Shown: positions 10,275 through 19,754 of the stretch, one piece after another | Position numbering within the stretch: the first letter of the stretch is position 1 | Layout of the letters: every line of letters starts with the position of its first letter | Assembly (NCBI RefSeq): GCF_040954835.1 | Contig: NC_090706.1 | Coordinates: forward strand, 29,769,148-29,833,147 | Length of the DNA: 64,000 bases | Reading direction: 5' to 3' | Origin: Lepisosteus oculatus | Taxonomy: Eukaryota; Chordata; Actinopteri; Semionotiformes; Lepisosteidae | Notes under the pieces: generated by a model | Databases searched by the model: none | Told to the model about the DNA's origin: nothing | What the model saw: only the letters and a program-made list of their open reading frames with translations | Made by a program: the position numbers and the translations under genes

Positions 10275-10700
10275 CGGAAAACATGACATAAATGAGAAGA
10301 GTTCTATTTGATCGTTAGTAGCTAATTGATCTGAGGATCTCATTCAGCTATTCCTTGAAAGAAGCCAGGTTATTGGCTTCAGCCACAGGGCTGAGCAGGT
10401 TGTTCCACACTCCCACCACCCTTTGTGTAACTCTGTGCCTCCTGTTCTCAGTGTTAAATGCATTTGCCTGTAGTTTCCACTTGTGCCCTGTGATTGGTGT
10501 TTCACTATTCACACTGAAGAAGTCCACAGAATTGATCTGTCAGTGCCTTTTAAGATGTGAAAAAATGTGTTACGTTCCCTCCATAGTCTTCTCTGACAAG
10601 AAGGTTTAGTTTCTACAGCCTGCCAGGGCTGCCTTAAGCCTCAGAAGAGATCTAGTTGCTCATCTCTGGACGGATTCATTGTATGACCTAAACTACACTC
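10275..10700 (-). mobile_element. Dispersed fish repeat fragment, opposite orientation
   Basis: Recognisable words: GAAGCCAGGTTATTGGCTTC, GAGCAGGTTGTTCCACACTC, CCACTTGTGCCCTGTGATTG and CTGTCAGTGCCTTTTAAGATG. It is the reverse-strand partner of the element pieces at 6800, 55780 and 62465. The common CCATGTTGTTGAAGCC-type word appears here as its complement. Class not assigned. Confidence 0.6.
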
Positions 10701-10940
10701 TGTACTCTATATTTTGTTCCCTTTGTTCCCTACACTTGTTTAGATTCTGATCTTTTTTTTCTTTGGGCTCTGCCTCTAGATTTTCCTATGCTTCACTCTT
10801 GTTTTCTGTCTTGGTTACCCCTTTGTGCTGTGCCACTTAACTCTGGTATAAACAGTGGCATTGCGTGCTCACAGTACAGATCTCTGTGGTACCCTGATCA
10901 TCCCATCACCCCCATCTGAATATTCACGCCTGGTTCCTGT
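10700..10940. other. Short intergenic stretch, nothing recognised
   Basis: T-rich sequence with no supported ORF, RNA or repeat boundary. It may be part of the adjacent LINE. Confidence 0.4.
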
Positions 10941-10944
10941 TTGT

Positions 10945-11358
10945 TGGATAGACCTGACTGCTCAGAGAAGAAGCTGTTCTCCCACTGCCGGCAGGGAGCA
11001 GCAGAGACAGAGGTGCTCTTTCTGCTGCACTGTGAGAAATACTCTGGGATTAGACAAGCATTCTTCCCTAAAATAGCAAATTTAATCCCAGAATTCCCAC
11101 TCCTGCCACAACCAGAACAGCTTCCGATTCTACTGGGAGAGGAAACTCAATAGAGCTGCAGCCCAGTGTGTGGTCTCCTGTCACAGCCTGAGGAATAGAC
11201 TGTGAGTCTGTCTTGTATTACTCACTCAATACTGTGAGTATTGTTTTATGCTTTATGTAATGTGTGTAAATATTGTAGATCTATTTTTTCTGCTTTGGCA
11301 ACACATACAGTAGTTCATTGGACAGACCAATAAAGCTCTTGAATTTGAATTTGGGAGG
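10945..11358 (+). mobile_element. LINE fragment: ORF2 C-terminus plus 3' UTR and tail
   Basis: The frame at 10941-11153 reads R-P-D-C, then a zinc-knuckle-like H-C...E-T-E-x-x-F-L-L-H-C-E-K-Y, then I-R-Q-x-F-F-P-K-I and L-P-I-L-L-G-E, and stops after E-T-Q. This order is the known C-terminal end of a fish non-LTR retrotransposon. The 3' UTR follows and ends in GACCAATAAAGCTCTTG plus a TTGAATTTGAATTTG tail at 11328-11357. 5'-truncated and dead. This copy has no 66-bp array in front of the zinc-knuckle. Confidence 0.85.
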
Positions 11359-11359
11359 C

Positions 11360-11775
11360 AGTGATGGACATGGTAGGACACAGAGAGGAGGAGACTGCCA
11401 GAGCCGGGCACCCTCCCTGTGGTCCGTGTCTCAGAGCGCTGCTGAGCGCGGCCTAGTGGATCTGATCGGGAAGACCTCTGTCCTCCTCAGCAGCTGTAGC
11501 AGGTCGATACTTTGATGTCAGCACCACGGCCTCAAGCCCCTGAACGATGTCCATTAAAATCGATCCGTGTTAGTGCTGGTGGTATTGTTCTCTCAGCAGT
11601 CCCGTGCCGAGCGCTCCAGGGGCCTCTCACAGCTCTTCAGGGCTGGGAGCAGGATGGGAGGAGGGGGCAGGATATGGCTGTAAATTTCCCAGGAATGTTT
11701 GTCCTCAGGCTTCAGTGCCTTTCCTCAGCTTTGTCAGTCTTGTTTCCCATGAGGCCAATCATGAGCACCTTTCCC
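11360..11775. other. Intergenic sequence, no gene recognised
   Basis: Mixed composition. The 65- to 88-codon frames show no recognisable domain. Nothing further is supported. Confidence 0.4.
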
Positions 11776-11777
11776 TG

Positions 11778-11885
11778 ATTCAGCATGACCTCACTGCACT
11801 GTGCTTTTACCCTGATCTCACCGTGTTTTACTGCACTGCACTAAGCTTTTAACATGAAATGACTGTTCTTTACTGCAGAGTAGTG
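11778..11885 (-). repeat. 42-bp satellite, inverted partner block
   Basis: About two to three degenerate units of CTGTGCTTTTACCCTGATCTCAC, the reverse complement of the 42-bp array at 13905-14240. With the adjoining 55-bp array it forms the left arm of a mirror-image satellite structure. Confidence 0.75.
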
Positions 11886-11904
11886 TGATTCTCTCCAGCT
11901 TTTC

Positions 11905-12605
11905 AGTGTTGTCAAACTCCCAGTGCACAGCAGACTGATCCACTCCAGGCTTTAAAGTGTTGTCAGTGTGACTCCCAGTGCACAGCAGTCTGATCCACTC
12001 CAGGCTTTACGGTGCTGTCAGTCACACTCCCAGTGTACAGCAGTCTGATCCACTCCAGGCTTTACAGTGCTGTCAGTCTGACTCCCAGTGCACAGCAGTC
12101 TGATCCATTCCAGGCTTTACGGTGCTGTCAGTCACACTCCCAGTGCACAGCAGTCTGATCCACTCCATGCTTTACAGTGCTGTCAGTGTGACTCCCAGTG
12201 CACAGCAGTCTGATCCACTCCAGGCTTTACACTGCTGTCAGTCACACTCCCAGTGCACAGCAGTCTGATCCACTCCATGCTTTACAGTGCTGTCAGTCTG
12301 ACTCCCAGTGCACAGCAGTCTGATCCACTCCAGGCTTTACAGTGCTGTCAGTCACACTCCCAGTGCACAGCAGTCTGATCCACTCCAGGCTTTACAGTGC
12401 TGTCAGTCACACTCCCAGTGCACAGCAGTCTGATCCACTCCAGGCTTTACAGTGCTGTCAGTCACACTCCCAGTGCACAGCAGTCTGATCCACTCCAGGC
12501 TTTACAGTGCTGTCAGTCACACTCCCAGTGCACAGCAGTCTGATCCACTCCAGGCTTTACTGTGCTGTCAGTCAGACCCAGTCCAGAGCAGCCTGATCCA
12601 TTCCA
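11905..12605 (-). repeat. 55-bp satellite, about 12 copies
   Basis: The unit runs TGATCCACTCCAGGCTTTAC, AGTGCTGTCAGTCACACTCC, CAGTGCACAGCAGTC. Unit starts at 11946, 12001 and 12056 give a strict 55-bp period. The same monomer lies in the opposite orientation at 13690-13905 and at 48925-49400 (TLX3 intron 2). Confidence 0.93.
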
Positions 12606-12639
12606 GGATTTATTGCTTCCAGGGCTCTGGTGCAGGAGC

Positions 12640-12800
12640 AACACCAGGTGCTGGACATTTCAAGCTTTGATGCTTTATTTTGAGTAAATTCACAACGACA
12701 GACCCGTCATTTAACCTGCCCTCAAAATAATTCTTTTTTACGAAGCGAGTGACTGGCTGCTGCTCTTAAACACGCCGAGGGGGGGGTCGTGCACCCCATC
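12640..12800. promoter_or_regulatory. Short single-copy island, candidate regulatory element
   Basis: Contains GATGCTTTATTTTGAGTAAA, GTCATTTAACCTGCCC and CAAAATAATTCTTTTTTACG between the 55-bp array and a GC-rich stretch. Proposed only from composition. Confidence 0.3.
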
Positions 12801-13190
12801 ACTGGGACAGCTGGTGCAGTGTCAGTCGGCAATGGGGTTCAGGGCCCCCCCACACCCCGGGCACCTCACACCAATCACCCTGCCCTGCCGGAGTCAATTA
12901 TCACCCCGGGGAGGGGTGGAGACACATGGCCACATTCCTCCTCTCGCTCTGCTCCTCTTCCCCTCTCCTCCTGTCGGCTCTCCCTCCCTCTCTCTCTCTC
13001 CTCATCGCCATCTCCCCTCTCGCTCTCCTCATCTCCTTCTCTCTCTGCACTTTACCCAGCAGCACGGAAACAGCGTCAAAGGGTCAAAGGTCAATTTGAG
13101 CATGAGGCTCTGGAGCAGCAGACTGGGAGAACCAACCTGAACGCAAATTCGGTCCGTTCCTCAGGCTGTGACTGGAGATCACACACTGGG
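12800..13190. other. GC- and CT-rich intergenic stretch, no gene
   Basis: Includes a CT-rich microsatellite-like part at about 12940-13050. The open frames (108 and 138 codons) have no recognisable domain. Confidence 0.45.
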
Positions 13191-13194
13191 CTGC

Positions 13195-13375
13195 AGCTCT
13201 ATTGAGTTTCCTCTCCCAGTAGGAGCGGAAGCTGTTCTGGTTCTGGCAGGAGTGGGAATTCTGGGACTAGATTTGTTATTTTAGGGAAGAATGTTTGTCT
13301 GATCCCAGAGTTTCTCACAGAGCAGCAGAAAGTGTATCTGTCTCTGCTTCTCTCATTCTGCCCCTCTGTCTCCCC
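13195..13375 (-). mobile_element. LINE ORF2 C-terminal fragment
   Basis: The reverse strand reads a short CSV-like piece, then R-N-S-G-I-R-Q-T-F-F-P-K-I-T-N-L, E-F-P-L-L and L-L-G-E-E-T-Q. It matches the fragments at 10945, 15135, 20510 and 51320. Truncated at both sides and dead. Confidence 0.8.
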
Positions 13376-13379
13376 CCCC

Positions 13380-13690
13380 ACATCGAAGTCCTTGCACTGT
13401 GTTGATTGGATTAAGGGCTACCAGCTGTGATCTCGGGGAGCCCCCTCCGGCTACCCCAAACTCGGCCTGGCAGTCACCTCTGACCCCCAAGCACAGTGCC
13501 ATCTGTCTGCCAGGCAGGATAGCCCCTCCCTACCCCCCCACCCGTCTGTGTGCCCACAGGTGAACTCTCCTGAGTGGTTCTGACAGGGTCCCCATCAACA
13601 CACGGGCCAGACCTTGTCTTTCCTCAGCACGGCTCTCTGCTCTTCAGTGTGCTTCACTGTCTCATTTTACTTTCACAATTTATACAAGAG
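13380..13690. other. Intergenic sequence, nothing recognised
   Basis: GC-rich first half, no supported ORF. It separates the LINE piece from the right arm of the mirror satellite. Confidence 0.4.
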
Positions 13691-13905
13691 CTACAACTCA
13701 TAAAGCTCATGGAGTGGATCAGACTGCTGTGCACTGGGAGTCAGACTGACAGCACTGTAAAGCCTGGAGTGGATCAGACTGCTGTGCACTGGGAGTCAGA
13801 CTGACAGCACTGTAAAGCCTGGAGTGGATCAGACTGCTGTGCACTGGGAGTCAGACTGACAGCACTGTAAAGCCTGGAGTGGATCAGACTGCTGTGCATG
13901 GCAGT
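13690..13905 (+). repeat. 55-bp satellite, opposite orientation, about 4 copies
   Basis: Units GGAGTGGATCAGACTGCTGT, GCACTGGGAGTCAGACTGAC, AGCACTGTAAAGCCT are the reverse complement of the 11905-12605 array. Confidence 0.92.
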
Positions 13906-14245
13906 GCAGTAAAGTACAGTGAGATCAGGATATAAGCACAGTACAGCGCAGTAAAGCCCAGTGAGATCAGGGTAAAAGCATAGTAAAGTGCAGTACAGCC
14001 CAGTGAGATCAGGGTAGAAGCACAGTACAGTGCAGTACAGCCCAGTGAGATCAGGGTTAAAGCACGGTACAGCACAGTAAAGCCCAGTAAGATCAGGGTA
14101 AAAGCACAGTACCATGCAGTAAAGCATGGTGAGATTGGGGTAAAAACACAGTACAGTGCAGTGCGATCAGGGTAGAAGCACAGTACAGTGTAGTAAAGCC
14201 CATGAGATCAGGGTAGAAGCACAGTACAGTGCAATAAAACACAAT
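13905..14245 (+). repeat. 42-bp satellite, about 8 copies
   Basis: The unit GAGATCAGGGTAAAAGCACA, GTACAGTGCAGTAAAGCCCAGT repeats with starts at 13921, 13963 and 14005, giving a 42-bp period. It adjoins the 55-bp array as the mirror image of 11778-12605. Confidence 0.9.
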
Positions 14246-14249
14246 CATG

Positions 14250-14515
14250 GCTTGTCATGACTGAGCAGAGGTGATGAAATATTGTGAGTACTGTTTTTAG
14301 AGAGACGGAGCTCCAGCTGTGCCTATTGAAGTCCTCTGTGACTATGCAACAGCAGATTGATAAAAATAGTCTCCTCCTCCCTCTCCTGTCCTGGCGATAA
14401 AGACATGTCTTAATAACTTTTAAAGAGTCGGAGTCTGAGGCTGCAGGGGCCTCTCTCTCCTGAATCCTAGACAATAACAGAGGGATGAATTATTCAGCTC
14501 CTGCTCTGGCTGACC
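14250..14515. promoter_or_regulatory. Single-copy island, candidate enhancer
   Basis: Contains GGTGATGAAATATTGTGAG, AGCAGATTGATAAAAATAG, GTCTTAATAACTTTTAAAG and GGGATGAATTATTCAGCTCC. AT-rich, single copy and homeobox-like, set between arrays. The 88-codon reverse frame is not convincing. Confidence 0.35.
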
Positions 14516-14529
14516 CCAGCCCTGTCCTG

Positions 14530-14870
14530 CACCACACAGAGCCTGGGGACAGCACCCCTCTGACCAGCCTCTCTCCATCTCCCTCTTCCTCCCTCTCTGT
14601 TCCTCCTCTCTCCCTTCCTCTCTCCCGTTCTCTGATTCTCCCCTCTCTTCCTCTCTCTCTCTGTTCCTCCTCTGTCTATCTCTCCCTGTCACTGATTCTC
14701 CTCTCTCTCCCTCTCTGTTCCTCCTCTCTCTATCTCTCCCTCTCTCTCCACCTCTCTCTCTGCCTCATTCCCTCCCTCTGTTTCTCCTCACTCCATCTGT
14801 TTCTACACTCTGTCTCCCTCTCTCCTTGTCTCTGCCTCTGTTTCTCTGATTTCTCTCCATCCTGTTTATC
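14530..14870. repeat. CT-rich low-complexity repeat
   Basis: Irregular CTCTCTCCCTCTCTGTTCCTC repeats. Serine/leucine-rich frames on + are artefacts. Confidence 0.88.
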
Positions 14871-14874
14871 CACT

Positions 14875-14970
14875 CTCAAATTCAAACTCAGGACTTTTAT
14901 TGGCATGGCTGATGAATTACAGTGTTGGCAAAGCAGATACCATTAACAGAGCATTTACAGAACAACCTCC
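14875..14970 (-). mobile_element. LINE 3' tail fragment
   Basis: CAAATTCAAACTCAGGACTT, then TTATTGGCATGGCTGATG and GTGTTGGCAAAGCAG. This is the reverse complement of the LINE 3' end (GGCAACACT...CATGCCAATAAA...TTGAATTTG). A second short piece (GTGTTGCCAAAGCAGG) is at about 15040. Confidence 0.75.
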
Positions 14971-15134
14971 ATCTCTATTTCTCCTCTCTCCCTCTCTCTG
15001 TTCCTCCACTCTCTCCCTCTCTGTCCCTCTCTGAACCGAAGTGTTGCCAAAGCAGGACCAATTAGTAAACATTTACCCTGTTTCAGGACAATGACCTTAT
15101 ATTAATATCTACGAGTCCCACTCTCTTTTCCTCA

Positions 15135-15330
15135 GGCTGTGACAGGAGATCACACGCTGGGCTGCAGCTCTATTGAGTTTCCTCTCTCAGTAGGACGGGA
15201 AGCTGTTCTGATTCTGGCAGGAGTGGGAATTCTGGGATTAGATTTGTTATGTTGGGGAAAAATGACTGTCTAATCCCAGAGTATTTCTCTGAGTGCAGCA
15301 GAAAGTGTATCTCTGTCTCTGGCAGTCAGA
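15135..15330 (-). mobile_element. LINE ORF2 C-terminal fragment adjoining the 66-bp array
   Basis: Reverse-strand coding remnant with the G-I-R-Q/LGE-type C-terminal block, starting from TTGAGTTTCCTCTCTCAGTAGG on the + strand. In element sense it follows the 66-bp array at 15320-15690, the same order as at 20508-21165. Confidence 0.78.
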
Positions 15331-15692
15331 TCTGTCTGTGTCCAGTTTCTGTGGCCAGGCTGTGGTCACTGAGCCTGTCCTCTCTGGACAGTCAGGTCGG
15401 TCTGTGTCCAGTTTCTATGTTCAGGCTGTGGTCACTGAGCCTGTCCTCTCTGGACAGTCATGTCTTTCTGTGTCCAGTTTCTGTGGCCAGGCTGTGGTCA
15501 CTGAGCCTGTCCTCTCTGGACAGCCAGGTCTGTCTGTGTCCAGTTTCTATGACCAGGCTGTTGTCACTGAGCCTGTCCTCTCTGGACAGTCAGGCCTGTC
15601 TGTGTCCAGTTTCTATGGCCAGGCTGTGGTCACTGAGCCTGTCCTCTCTGGACAGTCAGGTCTGTCTGTGTCCAGTTTCTATGGCCAGGTCA
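15320..15692 (-). repeat. 66-bp in-frame repeat within LINE ORF2, locus A, about 5.5 copies
   Basis: Read on -, each unit encodes L-S-D-H-S-L-A-I-E-T-G, then H-R-Q-T, then a stop or Trp, then L-S-R-E-D-R (22 codons). This is the LINE segment just before the zinc-knuckle. Most units have TGA where the unit at 15524-15526 has TGG (Trp). The repeat is therefore a tandem duplication of retrotransposon coding sequence, not a separate gene. Confidence 0.88.
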
Positions 15693-15714
15693 CTAAAATA
15701 GTCCTATCTGGACA

Positions 15715-15855
15715 GACAGGTGTCATTCAGCAGACTGACCGCTGTCAGAGAGGAGTGTCATTCAGCAGACTGACCGCTGTCAGAGAGGGGTGTCATTCAG
15801 CAGACTGACCGCTGTCCAGAGAGGGGTGTCATTCAGCAGACTGACTGCTGGTTTC
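15715..15855. repeat. 35-bp minisatellite, 4 copies
   Basis: Units of GTGTCATTCAGCAGACTGAC followed by CGCTGTCAGAGAGGG, directly after the 66-bp array. Confidence 0.88.
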
Positions 15856-16280
15856 CTCTCAAGTGTCGGAGTTATCTTTCAGCACTGACAAACACTATCA
15901 CACAGCCCCCCCCCCAGCACTTTGAAACAGACAGAAAGGATTTCTTGTGGATAGCTCTGTAACTCAGCACACCCCACAGTACAGGGAACAAACCCCCCTT
16001 TGCTGACAGAGATGAGCTGGTCTGTGTGAGAGCAGACCTGGAGATCAGCTCATCACGTCAACAGCTCACTCCACCCCCCTCCCTCACCGATATTGACCCC
16101 GGCTCGTTATTGGACGATTATCACTCCATCTGTCCTCCACTAACAAGAAAATCAATTAGCTCAGCCTGGCCTGCTCCAATCCCTCTATCCTGCTCACACT
16201 GGCCTGCTGAGCGCAAGCACACCTCATTCTGAACATCTCCTGTCTTCCAGCTCCTCGTCTCCGTCTCCTTCACTCATCCA
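15855..16280. other. Intergenic single-copy sequence with possible regulatory island
   Basis: No gene seen. The part at 16080-16170 (CTCGTTATTGGACGATTATC, AAGAAAATCAATTAGCTCAG) is AT-rich with CCAAT-type (ATTGG) and TAAT words and could be regulatory. Confidence 0.35.
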
Positions 16281-16560
16281 CTGACTCTGCTCTCTGTCCC
16301 TCTCCGTCCTTTCTCTCTACCTGTCCCTCTCCCTGTCTCTCTCCCTCCTCTCTCTACCTGTCCCTCTCCCTCCTCTCTCTACCTGTCCCTGTCCCTGTCT
16401 CTCTCCCTCCTCTCTCTACCTGTCCCTCTCCCTCTCTCTCTACCTGTCCCTCTCCGTCCTGTCTCTCTCCCTCCTCTCTCTACCTGTCCCTCTCCCTCTC
16501 TCTCTACCTGTCCCTCTCCCTCCTCTCTCTCTATCTTTCCCTTGGTCCCTGTGCAACTCT
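16280..16560. repeat. CT-rich minisatellite
   Basis: Repeats of CTCTCTACCTGTCCCTCTCC with CCTC spacers. Confidence 0.9.
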
Positions 16561-16826
16561 CTCTCCCTCTATAGTTTTCCGTCTCTCTCTTTTCTCTTCC
16601 ACTGCTCTTCCCCGTTCGCTGTCACTCGTTCCGATTGTGTCCTGATGGGGGGTGGGGGTTTGGACAGCTGGGGGGTCAGCAGGGGTGGCCGGACCGGGTC
16701 ACTCCCCCCAAACCCCTTCTGTACTCCACACGTCTGGGGGCCACACACTTGATCACAGTGAGGTGAAGCGCAATGAGTGACACTGAGAGAGCAGCTGTAC
16801 TTCACACTGCACTCTGGCTCTGAGCC

Positions 16827-17180
16827 TGGAGAGAGAGGGGAGAGGAGAGAGAGGAGAGAGGGGAGAGATGGGGAGAGAGAGGAGGGAGAAGGGAGAAGGG
16901 AGAAGGGAGAGAGAGGGGAGAGGAGAGAGGAGAGAGAGGAGCTAGAGGAGGGAGAAGGGAGAGAGGAGAGAGGAGAGAAAGGGGAGAGGAGAGAGAGGAG
17001 AGAGGAGAGAGGAGAGAGGAGAGAGAGGGGAGAGAGGGGAGAGAGGGGAGAGGAGAGATGGGAGAGGAGAGAGGGGAGAGAGTGGAGAGGAGAGAGGGGA
17101 GAGAGGGGGAAGGGGAGAGGAGAGAGGAGAGAGGAGAGAGGGGAAAGGGGAGAGGAGAGAGAGGGGAGGAAGAGGAGGGA
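16827..17180. repeat. GA-rich low-complexity array
   Basis: GAGAGAGGAGAGAGGGGAG in irregular order. All six frames are open for long stretches, so it is non-coding. Confidence 0.93.
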
Positions 17181-17319
17181 GTAGTGGAGGAAAGACAGGA
17201 ACAGACAACAACAAGATCAATAATAAGAATAGCAGACTTCCTTGTTGTCATTGTTGTCGCTGTTGTTGTTGAGACGCAGGAAGCAGGAAGAGAGGGAAAC
17301 GGCTGGTAGAGACAGAGTG

Positions 17320-17622
17320 AGAGAGGACACAGACAGACCTGACTGTCCAGAGGGGACAGGCTCAGTGACCACAGCCTGGCCATAGAAACTGGACACAGAC
17401 AGACCTGACTGTCCAGAGAGGACAGGCTCAGTGACCACAGCCTTGCCATAGAAACTGGACACAGATAGACCTGACTCTCTAGAGAGGACAGGCTCAGTGA
17501 CCACAGCCTGGCCATAGAAACTGGACACAGACTGACCTGACTGTCCAGAGAGGACAGGCTGTGCTCCCACTGCCAGCGGGGAGAAAGACAGAGACAGAGG
17601 TGCACTTCCTACTGCACTGTGA
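17320..17622 (+). mobile_element. LINE ORF2 fragment with 66-bp array, locus B
   Basis: About 3.5 units of the 66-bp (22-codon) duplication, here in + orientation to about 17575. The zinc-knuckle region C-S-H-C then F-L-L-H-C-type sequence follows up to ACTGCACTGTGA at about 17622, where the element breaks off into a Penelope-like 3' piece. Order and unit match loci A and C. Confidence 0.85.
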
Positions 17623-17700
17623 CAGAAGAAGGCTCCACAGCCAAAACGTGTTTCTTTTCTTCTCTTTCCAGCATGGAATAAACTTTTACCTGTCCCTAAT
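17622..17700 (+). mobile_element. Penelope-like 3' fragment
   Basis: CAGAAGAAGGCTCCACAGCC, AAAACGTGTTTCTTTTC and CAGCATGGAATAAACTTTTA match one arm of the palindrome at 35581-35772. It is fused directly to the LINE fragment on its left. Confidence 0.6.
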
Positions 17701-18010
17701 AAATCGATAGACTGATAGACAGAGGTAGATAGACTGTCTGACTGACTGATAGACTGATTGTCTGACTGATAGACTGACTGATAGACTGTCTGACTGACTA
17801 ACTGACTGTCTGTCTGACTGATAGACTGATTGACTGTCTGACTGACTGACTGATAGACTGTCTGACTGACTGATAGACTGACAGACTGACTGACTGACTG
17901 ACTGACTGACTGATAGACTGTCTGACTGACTGATAGACTGTCTGACTGACTGTCTGTCTGACTGACTGATAGACTGACTGACTAATCAACTGACTGATTG
18001 ACTGATTGAT
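17700..18010. repeat. GACT/GATA tetranucleotide-type array, left part
   Basis: Long runs of GACTGACTGATAGACTG with GTCT insertions. The reverse frame is Ser/Val/Gln-rich. Confidence 0.92.
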
Positions 18011-18256
18011 AGATCTCCTGCCTGAGGAACAGTGAGTCTATCTCCCAATAATGCTCAATATGTTTACAGTATATGTAAATATTTTATGATATGTATTTGT
18101 TGTAAAATGTCTCTAATATGTCTGTAGATTTTATTTTACTTTTATTTTTTGTTTTGTTTCGTGTTAATTTTATTATTTTTATTTCCTGTGGCAACACTGA
18201 TTGTACCCATCGGTCATGCTGATAAAGCACCTTGAGTTGAAAAAATTGAATTGACT
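18010..18256 (+). mobile_element. LINE 3' UTR and tail inside the GACT array
   Basis: CCTGCCTGAGGAACAGTGAG begins the 3' UTR seen also at 11175 and 51505. It ends GGCAACACTGATTGTACCC, ATCGGTCATGCTGATAAAGC and TTGAATTGACTG. GACT repeats lie on both sides. Confidence 0.82.
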
Positions 18257-18545
18257 GCCTGACTGACTGACTGACTGATAGACTGATAGACTTACTGACT
18301 GACAGAGTTACTGATAGACTAACTGACTGACTGATAGACAGACTGACTGATATACAAAGAGACTGACAGATTGATAGATTGATAGACTGACTGACTGACT
18401 GACTGACGGACTGACGGACTGAGTTACTGATAGACTGACTGACTGATATACAAATAGACTGACAGATTGATAGACATAGACTGATTGACTCTAATAGACG
18501 GATATACAGAGAGGCTAACAAATTGATAGACTGATAGACCTGACA
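18256..18545. repeat. GACT/GATA array, right part
   Basis: Continuation of the array after the LINE tail, with ATATACAAATAGACTGACAG variants. Confidence 0.9.
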
Positions 18546-19425
18546 TAAAATTGTGCAAGATAATTCTGATAGACAGGCAATTGTTAGATCAAACCGTGAC
18601 AAAGCGCAGGGCGATGCAGACCGGGAGCGCGGGCGTGGGAGAGCTGTGGAAAACTCTCGGGAGGCACCGATATTCCCAGCGGAGGAGGCCGAGCAGAGCT
18701 GCATTTCCACTGCCGGCCAGCAGATGGCAGCGCGGCTCCGGCCAGCTCGTCCAAGGCCGGGGCGCGTGTCCCCCCAGCTCTCGCTCCGGATGGCCGTCTG
18801 CTTAGCGGGTGCAGCGCTGAGGAGACACTGGGCCAGGGGCAGGACAGGACAGGACAGGACAGGACAGGGGGGTCGGGCAGACAGGGAGATTGGAGGCAAC
18901 GGGATAAGCCGTCTCCCACTCTCCTGAACTAATTGTGTTTTCCGTGAGCAAATTGAGTTCCAGTGAGAGAAAAGGCCAGGGGCTTTTCATAATTGTATCG
19001 ACAAGAAAATGAATATGATAAATGGCATTCATTCAGCGCGCACAAGATGTATAACCTTCCTCAGGGCGTCAATCGAAGAGGAGGAGTTCCGCCTGTATGA
19101 GACACCGGCCGCAGCGCATCAGCCCGTCCCCGGACTCTGCCGCTTGGCTGCCTGTCCTGCCCGGCGCCTTGGCGTGTTTCTGTGTTTACCTGCGCCCCCG
19201 TCAGTCAGTCAGTCAGTCAGTGTGAGAGAGGAGCCTCCTTCTTCTCCCCGTGCTCAACCGTGTCTCCTCCGGGCCCTCCTCTCATTCTCCGTGACGGTGA
19301 ATAAACATCTCATTATCGCGAGGAGGGCCGGTCATCGATCCTGCTGAGAGCGAGGTGTCAGCGGCCCCCTCGTGTTTCCTGTGAGCTCGTCACAGCTCCC
19401 AGTGCGCCGGCCTGCTCTTCGACCT
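18545..19425. promoter_or_regulatory. Single-copy region, GC-rich then AT-rich, candidate regulatory
   Basis: 18600-18900 is CpG-rich with a short GGACA repeat (18840-18870). 18915-19080 contains GAACTAATTGTGTTTTCCG, CTTTTCATAATTGTATCG and GAATATGATAAATGGCATTC, enhancer-like words. Overlapping frames (111-124 codons) have no recognised domain and no splice support. Confidence 0.35.
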
Positions 19426-19745
19426 GATCTGTCTCTGTCCGTGTGTCTCTGTCTCTGTCCCTCCTCCTGTCTCTGTCCCTCTCCCTGTCTCCCTGTCTCT
19501 GTCCGTGTGTCTCCCTGTCTCTGTCCGTGTGTCTCTCCATCTCTGTCCGTGTGTTTCTCTCTGTCACTGTCCCTCTCCCTGTCTCCCTCACTGTCTCTAT
19601 CCCTCTCCCTGTCTCTGTCCCTCTCCCTGTGTCTCTCCCTATCTCTGTCTCCCTGTCTCTGTCATTCTATCTGTCTCTCTAGCTCCATTCCTCTCACTGT
19701 CTCTGTCCCTCTGTCCCTGTCTCACAGTCTGTCCCTCTGTCCCTG
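19425..19745. repeat. CT-rich low-complexity array
   Basis: CTGTCTCTGTCCCTCTCCCTGT-type units with CCGTGTGTCT variants. Confidence 0.9.
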
Positions 19746-19754
19746 TACGTCACA

